Assembly (NCBI GenBank): GCA_040220135.1
Contig: JAVJTT010000025.1
Span: 1-64,000, forward strand
Direction of reading: 5' to 3'
From: CAJXMH01 sp040220135
GTDB lineage: Bacteria; Bacteroidota; Bacteroidia; Flavobacteriales_E; Vicingaceae
Length of the DNA stretch: 64,000 nucleotides
Below, one piece after another: positions 52,456 to 61,274 of the stretch. The translations under genes and the position numbers were made by a program. How positions within the stretch are numbered: the stretch's first letter is position 1; every line of letters begins with the position of its first letter. The notes below the pieces were generated by a model. That model was not told the DNA's origin. It was given only the letters and a program-made list of their open reading frames with translations, and made no database searches.

Positions 52456-55400
52456 TTATAAGTCATCAAAGTCTAAACGACTAATGGTGTACTTTGCTCC
52501 AGACTTCAACTCTTCTTCAATCACCGTCTCCTCACCTGTTGACCAAACTATCCTTATTTTGGAAACTGAGGAATACTTCCCTAAGCCAAACCAAGCCATC
52601 GCTTCGTTAAATGACTGACTTCCCCCTCCTACCACAATTTCTTGCATTTGATGCTTGCCGTCTCCATAGTAAATGTAAACTTTACTTCCTATTCCGAAAG
52701 CGTTTCCTATTTGATCATTTAACTGAATGGCTAAGCTATGATTAGTTGAATAGTTGTTTCGGTATAGTATTGCTGGTCCTATGGCGGGGGGTATGATAAT
52801 ATCCAGATCCCCATCATTGTCAAAGTCAAATTTACACCAAGCATGAGCCGGCAATTTAGAATCTAAACCACTAGATACAGATCGGTTCTCCATTCGATTT
52901 CCATCCACATTTTTATAATATACATTGCTATATTGCTTTGTTGTAGTTAAATAACCATTCGTCACATATAAATCTTGAAATTGATCATTGTCAAAATCTG
53001 CAAACTGTCCATTCCAAGCCCAGCCGGAATATTCAACACCCCACTTTTTTGCCTGATCTTTGTATTGATTATTCTCATTGACAGCTAATAAGGTGTTTTT
53101 ATCACTTTGCTGCCAAAGATGCTCTCGTTCAATTTTTTCTACATCATAATTATGCCTTTTCTCACGGTCGTAAGCGTAAATCCATTGCATTTCTTCCCAT
53201 GATTTTGGAAATTGCTGACTTAATTTACTCTCCGGCCCTATGTCTTTCTCTGAAACAAGCTTTGAAGTCAAAAGTGAGCTATAACAGTCTTCTTCCCATC
53301 CATTAGGACAGAGGGAAGGGTCCATCTTTGATGCAGCTTTGGCAATTTTAGCATGGATTGGCACGAATTCTTCACAGAATTTTCTATACTGAGGATCTAA
53401 TATCTCACTGCAGTCTGATACTTCCATATCTCTCGGACCTCCAATCTTATCAGAGACTCTGGCAGTAATCTGGTCTATGAAAATTTCGGCTACCAAGTCA
53501 TTGTCTAAATCTGCTGTGGCGACACTCATGGTAGTTTGGGTAGTTTGCTCATACAAACCATCCTTTGCTCCCACTCTTTTTAAGCCACCTTTGCCATCTC
53601 CTAAATAAAAATAATCCGGTATTCTAAAATCGTTCCCAACAAATACATCAGCTTTTCCATCGTTATTTAAATCAGCAATTAAAGTGCTTAAAGTTTCTCC
53701 TGCTAGCCACCCCATATTGTGCAACTCATAGCCTTCCTCTTTACCGAATAACAAGGCATTCTCTGCTGCAATCATGGAATAAGATGGATAATTGTTTTTT
53801 CCCAGTGCCCAATTACCTAAAAAGATATCTAGCATACCATCTTGGTTCAAATCTCCAAAGGCCGGTGCTTTGGTTAAAATTGCCTCCTTGTTATTCGGCA
53901 ACTTCTCGATCTTATCGGAAGAAAAAACTCCTTTATTGCTGTAAATTACGAAGTTTCCTCTACGATAAGTACTCAAGTAAATATCGAGCCACCTATCATT
54001 ATTCAAATCTACTAAGGCAACCACCTCATAAAAGTAACTGGGTAGTTGTTCAAGTGGTAGCTTTTGTAAATAAAATTGACCATTACCACTATTAATATAT
54101 AATTGCACGGTTTCCTTACTTGCTATAATTAGGTCTGTAAACCCATCCTTGTTGACATCTCCTACACTCATTCCCGGAGCTGCGGCAAAGGGTTCTTTTA
54201 ACTGCAAAGCTGTGAAACTGTTTGGAAGATTTAACCCTACTTCAGGACCTTCAATTCTTTCAAAATGCTCATTGGATTCCGACTTTGCTTGAAGCTTAAA
54301 GGGAGTCTTCTCAATTATGATACCCTTTAAAGTATCTTCAAAAACAGGAATAGTAGTTAGCGCACTTTTCTTAAGGTCATTTGCAATGTTTTCTGTATAA
54401 ATACGATCTCCTTCTGGTTTATAGTCAAGCGTTTTAGGTTTGATACTTTCAGACTGATTAAGTGTTTTCAAAATAATTGGCAGTTGCTTGCTCCAATACC
54501 AATCATGATAAGTATGACCTATCACTCCTGCTAAAAGCCCAAATACAACAACTGAAACATAAAATGCCCAGGCAAATTTCGTTGAAACTGATTGCTTGAT
54601 CAATAACCAGGGATATACACTAAAAATCCCCAGAGCAAATAGTAAAATAAGGGAATAGCGAGCAGGTAGACCACCCGCCAAGAGGACCGCTGTAATAATT
54701 ACATCAAAGGCAATTGGAACCGGCAAAAAAGCCGCCAATAAGGCTACGGCAAGCATGGATACAATAGACCAAAAAAATGGCAATTGTAAATCTATTTGTG
54801 AAAGCACATCCCAAGGAATAAAGGTAATGACAAGACTACCTAGTAGTCCTGCTAACAACATGAGTGGCAAGGCAATTTTAATTATCAACCATAAATGCCT
54901 AAAATATTGAATCACCACCCATTTAATCGATGCAAGCCAATTCATCTTTTCATCTAGTAAAGTAACTTCAAGATCAAATGGGTTGGCTAACTTTTGAGTC
55001 TTTTTGCTCAGCGCGTCCTTAGGACTTAATGCGGCCTTTTCATTATTTGCGAGAAAATGCACCAAAAGAGGGATGATCAGCAAAACGAACACCAAGGTTA
55101 AACCTACTTTAATGGCCACCATGTAAATAGGGAAAAGTGCAAAGAGCATACTCAATACAATCACATTAAGAGTTGGTGAACTCACCAACATAGCTAATGC
55201 CATTTCTAATTTTCCACCACTCCTATGAAAGCCGTCGGCAATTGGAGCCGCACAATTGACGCATACTCCTAAAGGTGCGCCAATGACCATGCCGGTTAAA
55301 GTGTTGGCAAATTTGTTATTGAACTGCTTTTCTCTAAGTTGAGCAATAATTAACATGAGAATGGCCGCGAAGAGCAAGCCGAAAGTCATACCTTGCTTAT

Positions 55401-55650
55401 TAGTGTAGGCCCAATTTATAAAGTTGAAAGCCACCTTCTCCCACCAAACATTTGCTTGACTTAAGGGGACCAATTCATCAAAAGCGATTCCGGTAATCAT
55501 GGTTTGGTCTCCCATTAATGCTTTTTCATTAAGAGCGGGATACCTAGAAGTAGACCAAAATATAACTGCTATAATTCCTAGCAGGAAAATGGAAAGTAAA
55601 AGAGGCTTGTTTTTAAGTAACTTCAAAAGATTTGATGGCTTTTCAAGCAC
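52456..55650 (-). CDS. Permease fused to FG-GAP propeller and ASPIC/UnbV domain
   Basis: A 1,064-residue fusion. Residues 15-395 hold about ten TM helices with the ArsP/DUF318-type permease motif 'APLGVCVNCAAPIADGFHRSGG' split over two helices. From about 490 to 950 come at least seven FG-GAP/VCBS-like Ca-binding loops, among them 'DVNKDGFTDLI', 'DLNNDRWLDIY', 'DLNQDGMLDIF', 'DLNNDGKADVF' and 'DFDNDGDLDII'. The end is an ASPIC/UnbV domain ('IGNAFGIGSKVYIYYGDG', 'WSTGEETVIEE'). The start is GTG with an in-frame TGA directly upstream. It lies 35 bases after the candidate precursor, so export or surface display of that product is a reasonable inference. Confidence 0.85.
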   Translation of the reverse strand: MLEKPSNLLKLLKNKPLLLSIFLLGIIAVIFWSTSRYPALNEKALMGDQTMITGIAFDELVPLSQANVWWEKVAFNFINWAYTNKQGMTFGLLFAAILMLIIAQLREKQFNNKFANTLTGMVIGAPLGVCVNCAAPIADGFHRSGGKLEMALAMLVSSPTLNVIVLSMLFALFPIYMVAIKVGLTLVFVLLIIPLLVHFLANNEKAALSPKDALSKKTQKLANPFDLEVTLLDEKMNWLASIKWVVIQYFRHLWLIIKIALPLMLLAGLLGSLVITFIPWDVLSQIDLQLPFFWSIVSMLAVALLAAFLPVPIAFDVIITAVLLAGGLPARYSLILLFALGIFSVYPWLLIKQSVSTKFAWAFYVSVVVFGLLAGVIGHTYHDWYWSKQLPIILKTLNQSESIKPKTLDYKPEGDRIYTENIANDLKKSALTTIPVFEDTLKGIIIEKTPFKLQAKSESNEHFERIEGPEVGLNLPNSFTALQLKEPFAAAPGMSVGDVNKDGFTDLIIASKETVQLYINSGNGQFYLQKLPLEQLPSYFYEVVALVDLNNDRWLDIYLSTYRRGNFVIYSNKGVFSSDKIEKLPNNKEAILTKAPAFGDLNQDGMLDIFLGNWALGKNNYPSYSMIAAENALLFGKEEGYELHNMGWLAGETLSTLIADLNNDGKADVFVGNDFRIPDYFYLGDGKGGLKRVGAKDGLYEQTTQTTMSVATADLDNDLVAEIFIDQITARVSDKIGGPRDMEVSDCSEILDPQYRKFCEEFVPIHAKIAKAASKMDPSLCPNGWEEDCYSSLLTSKLVSEKDIGPESKLSQQFPKSWEEMQWIYAYDREKRHNYDVEKIEREHLWQQSDKNTLLAVNENNQYKDQAKKWGVEYSGWAWNGQFADFDNDQFQDLYVTNGYLTTTKQYSNVYYKNVDGNRMENRSVSSGLDSKLPAHAWCKFDFDNDGDLDIIIPPAIGPAILYRNNYSTNHSLAIQLNDQIGNAFGIGSKVYIYYGDGKHQMQEIVVGGGSQSFNEAMAWFGLGKYSSVSKIRIVWSTGEETVIEEELKSGAKYTISRLDFDDL

Positions 55651-55685
55651 TCAATAAAATGATAGAATTGATCAGAAAAACTTAA

Positions 55686-55847
55686 TTAAGAAGAATACCA
55701 TCCATCATCACCGGGAGCATTACATGTAAAATCACCACCTTTAGTATTTCCTACATCTTCTATGGTCAATTTTGGGGCATGCCAAGACTTGAGTTCAGAA
55801 TTGTCGGTATTCTTTTTGTTATCTTCTGTTTCGTTAATGTCTTTCAT
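55686..55847 (-). CDS. Candidate RiPP precursor peptide (WxxPxL leader, TxGG boundary)
   Basis: A 53-residue peptide. A charged N-terminus ('MKDINETEDNKKN') leads to Trp22-x-x-Pro25-x-Leu27, the RRE-binding motif form of lasso-type leaders, then Thr35-Lys36-Gly37-Gly38. The tail after Lys36 is 'GGDFTCNAPGDDGWYSS', with Cys42, Trp50, Tyr51 and a Ser-Ser end. With cleavage between Lys36 and Gly37, Thr is at -2 as in lasso precursors, but positions 7-9 are Asn, Ala, Pro, with no ring-forming acid. An alternative is double-Gly cleavage after Gly38. ATG at 55847 is preferred to a GTG 39 bases upstream. It is flanked at 35-base gaps by a beta-hydroxylase and the permease fusion. Confidence 0.8.
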   Translation of the reverse strand: MKDINETEDNKKNTDNSELKSWHAPKLTIEDVGNTKGGDFTCNAPGDDGWYSS

Positions 55848-55882
55848 ATTATATTTTGTCGTAAGTTCAAAAATACTAAAAT

Positions 55883-56443
55883 TCACTCTATTTCAAACAA
55901 TTCAAAAATTAGATGAATACGTTCCGTATTACCTTTATTTTCTGCCCAATGTTTTACGTTGTTATTAACTTCATAAGCGTCCCCGACATTCATTTGTTTT
56001 TTCGAATTTTCAAAGCAAAAGTAAGTTCGATCATTGGTAGTTATTGGAACATGAATTTTATGCGGGAACTGAGCAGCAGGAGAAGCATCTATGTGTGCTT
56101 TAATGGCCTCATTTGCCGGTAACTTTGCCAACATAACCCTTGGGAATTCAGCATTAGAATAATTCATTTTAGCTGCAACAGAGTTTAGTATCGGATTCAA
56201 AACCTCTTCCCAGTCTTTCCACAATTCACCATCAGCATAGAAACGATGATCTTTAAAAGATTTAATAAATCTAAATACAATGTGTCGGGTGGCTCCCAAA
56301 GCTCCAAACTTATTAGGCTTCTGCTGGTTTTGTTCTTCCCAAAATTCTTCAGAAAGCAACTCTACCCTTTTCTTTAGAGGTTCAATATTTACCGGACCTA
56401 AATCTCGGAAAGAGTCAGTTTTATTATGGTTTATTTTACTCAT
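55883..56443 (-). CDS. Aspartyl/asparaginyl beta-hydroxylase-family oxygenase
   Basis: A 186-residue Fe(II)/2OG enzyme. The metal and cosubstrate residues are all visible: His117-x-Asp119 in 'AIKAHIDASPAAQFPHKIH', His165 in 'NNVKHWAENKG' and Arg175 in 'NTERIHLIF'. Length and motifs fit the bacterial Asp_Arg_Hydrox group, which hydroxylates the beta carbon of Asp or Asn. The adjacent candidate peptide carries three Asp and one Asn in its tail, so it is an obvious possible substrate. It lies in the minus-strand operon, 45 bases after a GT8-like gene and 35 before the peptide gene. Confidence 0.9.
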   Translation of the reverse strand: MSKINHNKTDSFRDLGPVNIEPLKKRVELLSEEFWEEQNQQKPNKFGALGATRHIVFRFIKSFKDHRFYADGELWKDWEEVLNPILNSVAAKMNYSNAEFPRVMLAKLPANEAIKAHIDASPAAQFPHKIHVPITTNDRTYFCFENSKKQMNVGDAYEVNNNVKHWAENKGNTERIHLIFELFEIE

Positions 56444-56488
56444 TTAGGTACTCTCTTTTTGTATAAAAATGAATCAACAAGTACAGCT

Positions 56489-57397
56489 TCATCTAAAAAT
56501 TAACTTTGATAGAATAAAGCTTTTTAAGTCTCGGAACCGAAAGTTATTTTTCAAGACTTCACGATAACTTAAATGCCATTCCCGATAAGGCTGCAAACTT
56601 ACTTTTCCTTTTAGGCTTTTTTTCAGCAATTCTTTCAACTTCCATGGTTTGGGATGTCTGGTGTAATGCCAAATTTTGGCGGACATTTGTTGAGTTTCTT
56701 CTTCTTGTTTGTTCTGTGAATTCTTTAAAATGAAATTAAACTTTTGAGGCAACCAGTCGACTTTGTTCTTAAAATAATGATTTAAAATAAACTGATCTGT
56801 ATGACCACTTTTTAGCTTTCGTATTCTATTAGGCTCGATTAGTTCTATTGCATCTTGAAAAACTACCTCACTATTTAAGTTTAAGCTAAAAACACCGGCA
56901 TTAAACACTTTTTCAAAATCCTTATCATTCAATAGTCTTTTTTCTTTGAGTAAAAATGACTCCCCATCTCTTCCTTGGTTTTGATATATGCTCCAATCTC
57001 CACAAGCGCTCAACAAAGATTTTTGATGAAAAAGCTCCATTACATTTCCCCTAACCAAGAGGTCACTATCTAAGAATAGCAGCTGCTGATATTGAGTTAG
57101 GTTCAAACTTTCTAAACTCCAAAACCTAGGTAAATTGTGAATAGGGTATTGAAGCTCCTTTACAAGCAGATCGAGTTTTACTTTAAGGTCTTCACTTATC
57201 TGATGAAAAATCACCGGAAATAGCCTGCTTAACTCTTCTTGAGCTTGAGAGGAAAGTTTATAGTGTATCACCACTAAATCTCCAACATATTCAGGATTGT
57301 GCTTTAAAAAAGAATGGAACAAGACCTTTGTCCCTTCTTTGTAAGCTTCATTAGCCACAGTTACCACAGACCTGTTTATGTGTTTATTATCAATCAA
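56489..57397 (-). CDS. GT8-like glycosyltransferase
   Basis: A 302-residue GT-A fold glycosyltransferase of the glycogenin/LgtC type. Key features are the N-terminal 'VVTVANEAYKEGTKVLFHSF', the metal-binding DxD in 'QLLFLDSDLLVRGNVMELF', 'FNAGVFSLNL', 'HTDQFILNHYF' and the final 'IWHYTRHPKPWK'. The start appears to be TTG. It lies 9 bases after the SGNH gene and 45 before the beta-hydroxylase gene, bridging the glycan-like and peptide-like parts of the operon. The acceptor could be a glycan or the peptide. Confidence 0.85.
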   Translation of the reverse strand: MIDNKHINRSVVTVANEAYKEGTKVLFHSFLKHNPEYVGDLVVIHYKLSSQAQEELSRLFPVIFHQISEDLKVKLDLLVKELQYPIHNLPRFWSLESLNLTQYQQLLFLDSDLLVRGNVMELFHQKSLLSACGDWSIYQNQGRDGESFLLKEKRLLNDKDFEKVFNAGVFSLNLNSEVVFQDAIELIEPNRIRKLKSGHTDQFILNHYFKNKVDWLPQKFNFILKNSQNKQEEETQQMSAKIWHYTRHPKPWKLKELLKKSLKGKVSLQPYREWHLSYREVLKNNFRFRDLKSFILSKLIFR

Positions 57398-57406
57398 ATA
57401 CTTCTT

Positions 57407-58606
57407 TTATTGTCTGTTAATATTTTGCTTTTCTAATGATCCTAGTTTAAATAGTTCTTGATTTGAATTAATGTATTCACCAAAAATTTTAGCTTTTAAC
57501 TGACTACCTCTTAAATTGACATGAATGTCGTCTACGTATAAGCTTGTATCCTTTGGAAATAATTCCGCAAAATCAATCAGTGGAACAGCTTTGTCAATGG
57601 AAACTTCTTTAATTATTTGATTGTGTTCTTCTATCGCCTCTTTTAAAGGTTTAAATCCATAAGTAGAGGGTTTTACCGTATCCGGACAAAAGGCAAAAGT
57701 TGAAAGTAGAACGCTTACCTCACTAGCTCTTGCAGCAGATATCATATATTCAAGGTTTCTTTTAAAGTACTTTGGACTGTTTTCTTTTAAGATATCCGCT
57801 ACACTAGCTTCTTTAAAAATACCATTGGGATAGGTTTTCATGCCCCTTTGGTAGCGCAACTCATAAAATCTTGCCGTAGGCGCTAACCCAAATCTTTCTC
57901 TTTTCTTATCGTTACTCTGATGAGTTGAAAATTTAGCTTTCACAATACGTCCTAAATTAAAATAAGTCCAAATAGAAGTTCCATGCTCAAGATTTTGATT
58001 ATAGATACTTTGTCGATATCCAGAATTATCTCCTTTATAGGCCTCAGGAGGCCATACTAAGCGAGCATGAACATCATTTACCCCATGATAGATTATGATC
58101 AGGTTAGGCTCTAAATCCAACAACCTTAACTGTAAGTTTATTAATGACTCATAAGAGGTATATGAATATACCCCGGCATTGATCACATTAACATTTGTAA
58201 AGCCCGTTTTGTGAAGCTTTTCTTCAAGCAGCTCAGGATAACTTTTTTTGTAGTCTTCTACTTTTGAAGTATAAGTCGTAGAGCCGCCAATGCAAATGAT
58301 TCGGTATTCACTCTTGGGCTTGGGAACCAAAATTTCGTCGCCTCTAAAGCCTAAGCTATTGTGTTTGTTCTTACCCTTTTTATAATTGGGAGTAGGCACA
58401 TAACCAAGGTAACGGTGCATAGTCGCATACGATTCTATCTCTTTTTCTTTTCGTTGTTCAACAGAAGCATAACGGTAGAAGTCCTCTTCGTCTGCCAAAT
58501 ATTCTATAAAAATCATTGAAGCAACTTCAAGCAAGCATAGGATCAGAACTAAACTGAATACAAAAATTGAGAAATTGACAAAATGACGCTGAGCAGGCTT
58601 TTTCAT
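57407..58606 (-). CDS. SGNH/GDSL hydrolase, membrane-anchored
   Basis: A 399-residue protein with an N-terminal TM anchor (residues 10-33) and a periplasmic SGNH domain. Block I is 'IICIGGSTTYTS' (catalytic Ser), block III 'HGVNDVHARLVWPP' (Asn) and block V 'YVDDIHVNLRGS' (Asp, His). These enzymes are esterases or acyltransferases acting on glycans or lipids; O-deacetylation or acyl transfer to a surface polymer is likely. It is packed 3 bases after the amidase gene and 9 before the GT8 gene. Confidence 0.88.
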   Translation of the reverse strand: MKKPAQRHFVNFSIFVFSLVLILCLLEVASMIFIEYLADEEDFYRYASVEQRKEKEIESYATMHRYLGYVPTPNYKKGKNKHNSLGFRGDEILVPKPKSEYRIICIGGSTTYTSKVEDYKKSYPELLEEKLHKTGFTNVNVINAGVYSYTSYESLINLQLRLLDLEPNLIIIYHGVNDVHARLVWPPEAYKGDNSGYRQSIYNQNLEHGTSIWTYFNLGRIVKAKFSTHQSNDKKRERFGLAPTARFYELRYQRGMKTYPNGIFKEASVADILKENSPKYFKRNLEYMISAARASEVSVLLSTFAFCPDTVKPSTYGFKPLKEAIEEHNQIIKEVSIDKAVPLIDFAELFPKDTSLYVDDIHVNLRGSQLKAKIFGEYINSNQELFKLGSLEKQNINRQ

Positions 58607-58609
58607 TGA

Positions 58610-59437
58610 TTAATAAAACTTAATGCCTTTGTTTTTAAGCTGATTCCCAAACTGAGTTCCTTTATACTTTCGCTTTTCCACTTTAAATTCAACGACCTTC
58701 ATATCACCTGCAAACTCATTAAACTCGCCCTCCGCCAAAACTCCATGCTTGTCTAATGCAAGAGAACAACCCACCATTTTTTTCCCTTCATAAGGGCCAC
58801 CCACAATATAGCCAACACTTGTCGTATTTAAGACGACTATTTCATGTGTGCTACTTAAGACAGATAATGGCCTGATCCATTTATTTTGGTAGGGGTTATC
58901 TAACTCAGTAATGCTATAGTCCACCGTCCATGAAGAAGGTGACAAAATGACTTGGGCTCCCATTTGGGCTAAGGTATGTCCAATATTCAATGATTCAAGG
59001 TAGTTGTCAGCACAAATATTCAGTCCTATTTTCCCGAAAGGCGTATCCACCACATTTAGGGTATTCCCAACTTCATAAAAAGGAAACTCAACTTCGAGCA
59101 AGTTGATCTTATGGTGTTTCAAGATAATTTCGCCCTTGTCATTAATTAGTATGGCTGTATTGTAACGTTTGGTATCACTTACTTTCTCTGTTAAGCCCAA
59201 ACAAATGTAGATTTCAACTTCTTTGGCTTTTTGGCAAAACAAATCACTAAAGGGACCTGGGATGGTTTGAGCCTTTTCTAAAGCACTAGGATGGGTCCAA
59301 GCAAAGTCAATAGTTTCAGGCAATAAAACTAAATCACAACCTTCTGCTTTCGCTTGATCAATGTATTTAAAGGCTCGATCAAAATTTCTTTGAGGCTCTC
59401 CCCCTTCAACTAATATTTGCGCCATTCCCACCTTCAT
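58610..59437 (-). CDS. Carbon-nitrogen hydrolase (nitrilase superfamily)
   Basis: A 275-residue cytosolic amidase. The Glu-Lys-Cys triad is visible in 'LVLLPETIDFAW' (Glu), 'LKHHKINLLEVE' (Lys) and 'GLNICADNYLES' (Cys). The family hydrolyses amides, carbamoyl compounds or nitriles, or condenses ammonia. ATG at 59437 is chosen; a GTG two codons earlier would overlap the upstream stop. Its position between the carbamoyltransferase-amidotransferase genes and the SGNH gene suggests amide chemistry on a sugar derivative, but the substrate is unknown. Confidence 0.9.
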   Translation of the reverse strand: MKVGMAQILVEGGEPQRNFDRAFKYIDQAKAEGCDLVLLPETIDFAWTHPSALEKAQTIPGPFSDLFCQKAKEVEIYICLGLTEKVSDTKRYNTAILINDKGEIILKHHKINLLEVEFPFYEVGNTLNVVDTPFGKIGLNICADNYLESLNIGHTLAQMGAQVILSPSSWTVDYSITELDNPYQNKWIRPLSVLSSTHEIVVLNTTSVGYIVGGPYEGKKMVGCSLALDKHGVLAEGEFNEFAGDMKVVEFKVEKRKYKGTQFGNQLKNKGIKFY

Positions 59438-59442
59438 ATCCA

Positions 59443-61233
59443 CTACTCTGTAAAATCTAATAATTTATAGTCTTCATTGGCATAAGCCACTTTATGATTG
59501 GTTTCTTTGGAAGCTTTTACAACAGCATATTGAAAATCAAACTCTTCCTGCAGTTCCAGAAAGTCCCGATCCGTTAGTTTGTTATAATTGGGACCGGTTT
59601 CTCTTATGTGTTTAAAACCCTCTTCCGATTCTTTGTTATAAATCGCATTCATTCGATACCACCACTCCTCAAGTCCTTTATCGTTCATAGGCATTCCATA
59701 ACCGTCAACTACCAGCGCACGATTGGCCCATATTCTTAATCGGCCTTGTCTGGGCATAACAAGTAAAAGACTTTCTTTATCGGTATTTGCTTTAATGTAA
59801 TTTGCCATATCTACTTCTGAATTCGTTTCTGAATCTGAAAATATATCAGGCCTAAAGCGCTTAGAAAGCGCCTTGTCAAATCGCTCATTTAGATATTTTG
59901 CCGGAAGATCGGTCATGTTTATAATAATACCTATACCTAACAACAAAACGGCAATTTGGAAAAACTTTAAACTTCTGTAGAATACCCACAGTAAGCCAAA
60001 AAACAAGACAAAGGGTTCAAAAAAGCTACGGCTTAAGTCTCCGAAGTATAAGAAAGCCCCGAGGCATAAAATGGCGATTACATAGGAAACTTCCTTGAAT
60101 TTTTTAATCAGTGTTTGATAAAGTAAAAGCAAAGGAGGATAAAAGACGGCTGAAACAATGGTTGCTTTGGTTCTGATGGTGGTGGAAGAGTTAATCACCA
60201 TTCCGGCATATAAGGCAAAGGCTACTATTCCATAAAATTTCAGAATAAGGAGAAACCGAAAAGGATGTAAGGTAAACATCAGTCGTGTTGGCCAAACTTC
60301 TGAAAACAACCAACCCAAAAGGCATAAAACAAAAAGGATAACTGCATGAATGTGCAGGCTTGAATATTGGTGTAATGGGGGCTGCGTATCATCTTTCCAT
60401 TTCTTCCAAGCAAAAAAGGTGGCAGCCAAAAAGCTTAATCCGGTAAAGGTTTTTAGCGGCGTAAAGAAATACGAGGGCAAATAATGCTGAGGAAATCTAG
60501 CTTCCATTATTTCAATGAATAAGGCATCGGAAATTTGATAATCGAATGACTGGTAATAAGGAATGAGATACAACACTAATGGTAATAAACAGAGCACCCC
60601 ACCTAGGCCTATTTTTAAAAACATGGACCAATTGATCTGTTTGTACCAAAGTTGTGTGATTAAAATTTGCAGTAACAACAAACCACCGATTCCGGGACCT
60701 GTTAAAGGATGACTGAAAGTTGCCAAGCCTGCAAACAAACCTACTAGAAGCGGTCTTTGCTTTATACCCATCCAAATGGCTAACAAGATCAAAGGCATGA
60801 TCAAATGCTCGGGTGTAAGTTCCATGCGGAATAATAAATCCCGATTACCCCATTGAAAGGTTGAAAGTGTAATGGCTAAAATTGCTGCAATGAGTCCACT
60901 CAAGTTGTTCTTCTGAGAAAGGTCCCTCGCTGTAAAAAAGCTTACTAAGGCTATGCCAACATTAGAAAGTAAGGTAAAACTAAAAAACACAATGGGTAAG
61001 GAAGCAAATTGGGTAAACCAACCCACTATTTTGGCAAAAATGAAATCTTCATTAAAAATTGCACTTACATTGGTATAGAAGTCATTTGTTAGAAAGTTGG
61101 GGTCTAAATTTCTGTAAATAATGGGTAGCATATCAATCTGCATACCTCCAAAGTAGTAGTACTTATAAAAACTTATGAGGATGCCAATGAGGATAAGAAA
61201 ACCCACTGATCTATTTAGTGACATTTCTTTCAT
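59443..61233 (-). CDS. Polytopic membrane protein, possibly GT-C-like
   Basis: A 596-residue inner-membrane protein with about twelve hydrophobic helices up to residue 460 and a C-terminal soluble domain ('SEVDMANYIKANTDKESLLLVMP', 'NRALVVDGYGMPMNDKGLEEWW'). Segments such as 'RMELTPEHLIMPLILLAIW' and 'ATFSHPLTGPGIGG' recall uncharacterised membrane proteins with GT-C-like topology. No sure family is recognised. It starts 41 bases after the carbamoyltransferase gene. It could use a polyprenyl-linked donor to decorate an exported polymer. Confidence 0.6.
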   Translation of the reverse strand: MKEMSLNRSVGFLILIGILISFYKYYYFGGMQIDMLPIIYRNLDPNFLTNDFYTNVSAIFNEDFIFAKIVGWFTQFASLPIVFFSFTLLSNVGIALVSFFTARDLSQKNNLSGLIAAILAITLSTFQWGNRDLLFRMELTPEHLIMPLILLAIWMGIKQRPLLVGLFAGLATFSHPLTGPGIGGLLLLQILITQLWYKQINWSMFLKIGLGGVLCLLPLVLYLIPYYQSFDYQISDALFIEIMEARFPQHYLPSYFFTPLKTFTGLSFLAATFFAWKKWKDDTQPPLHQYSSLHIHAVILFVLCLLGWLFSEVWPTRLMFTLHPFRFLLILKFYGIVAFALYAGMVINSSTTIRTKATIVSAVFYPPLLLLYQTLIKKFKEVSYVIAILCLGAFLYFGDLSRSFFEPFVLFFGLLWVFYRSLKFFQIAVLLLGIGIIINMTDLPAKYLNERFDKALSKRFRPDIFSDSETNSEVDMANYIKANTDKESLLLVMPRQGRLRIWANRALVVDGYGMPMNDKGLEEWWYRMNAIYNKESEEGFKHIRETGPNYNKLTDRDFLELQEEFDFQYAVVKASKETNHKVAYANEDYKLLDFTE

Positions 61234-61274
61234 AGTAATTCTAGAAAGCGGTAAAAATATTAATTTATAAAACG

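Noticed and set aside
55686..55847. Calling the peptide a canonical lasso peptide
   Set aside because: With cleavage before Gly37, tail positions 7-9 are Asn, Ala and Pro. No Asp or Glu is available for the usual 7-9 residue ring, and no B2 peptidase is present.
55686..55847. Double-glycine bacteriocin
   Set aside because: The Gly-Gly site fits in form, but no C39 peptidase or ABC exporter is in the window, and the WxxPxL motif with PqqD points to a RiPP leader. Kept only as an alternative.
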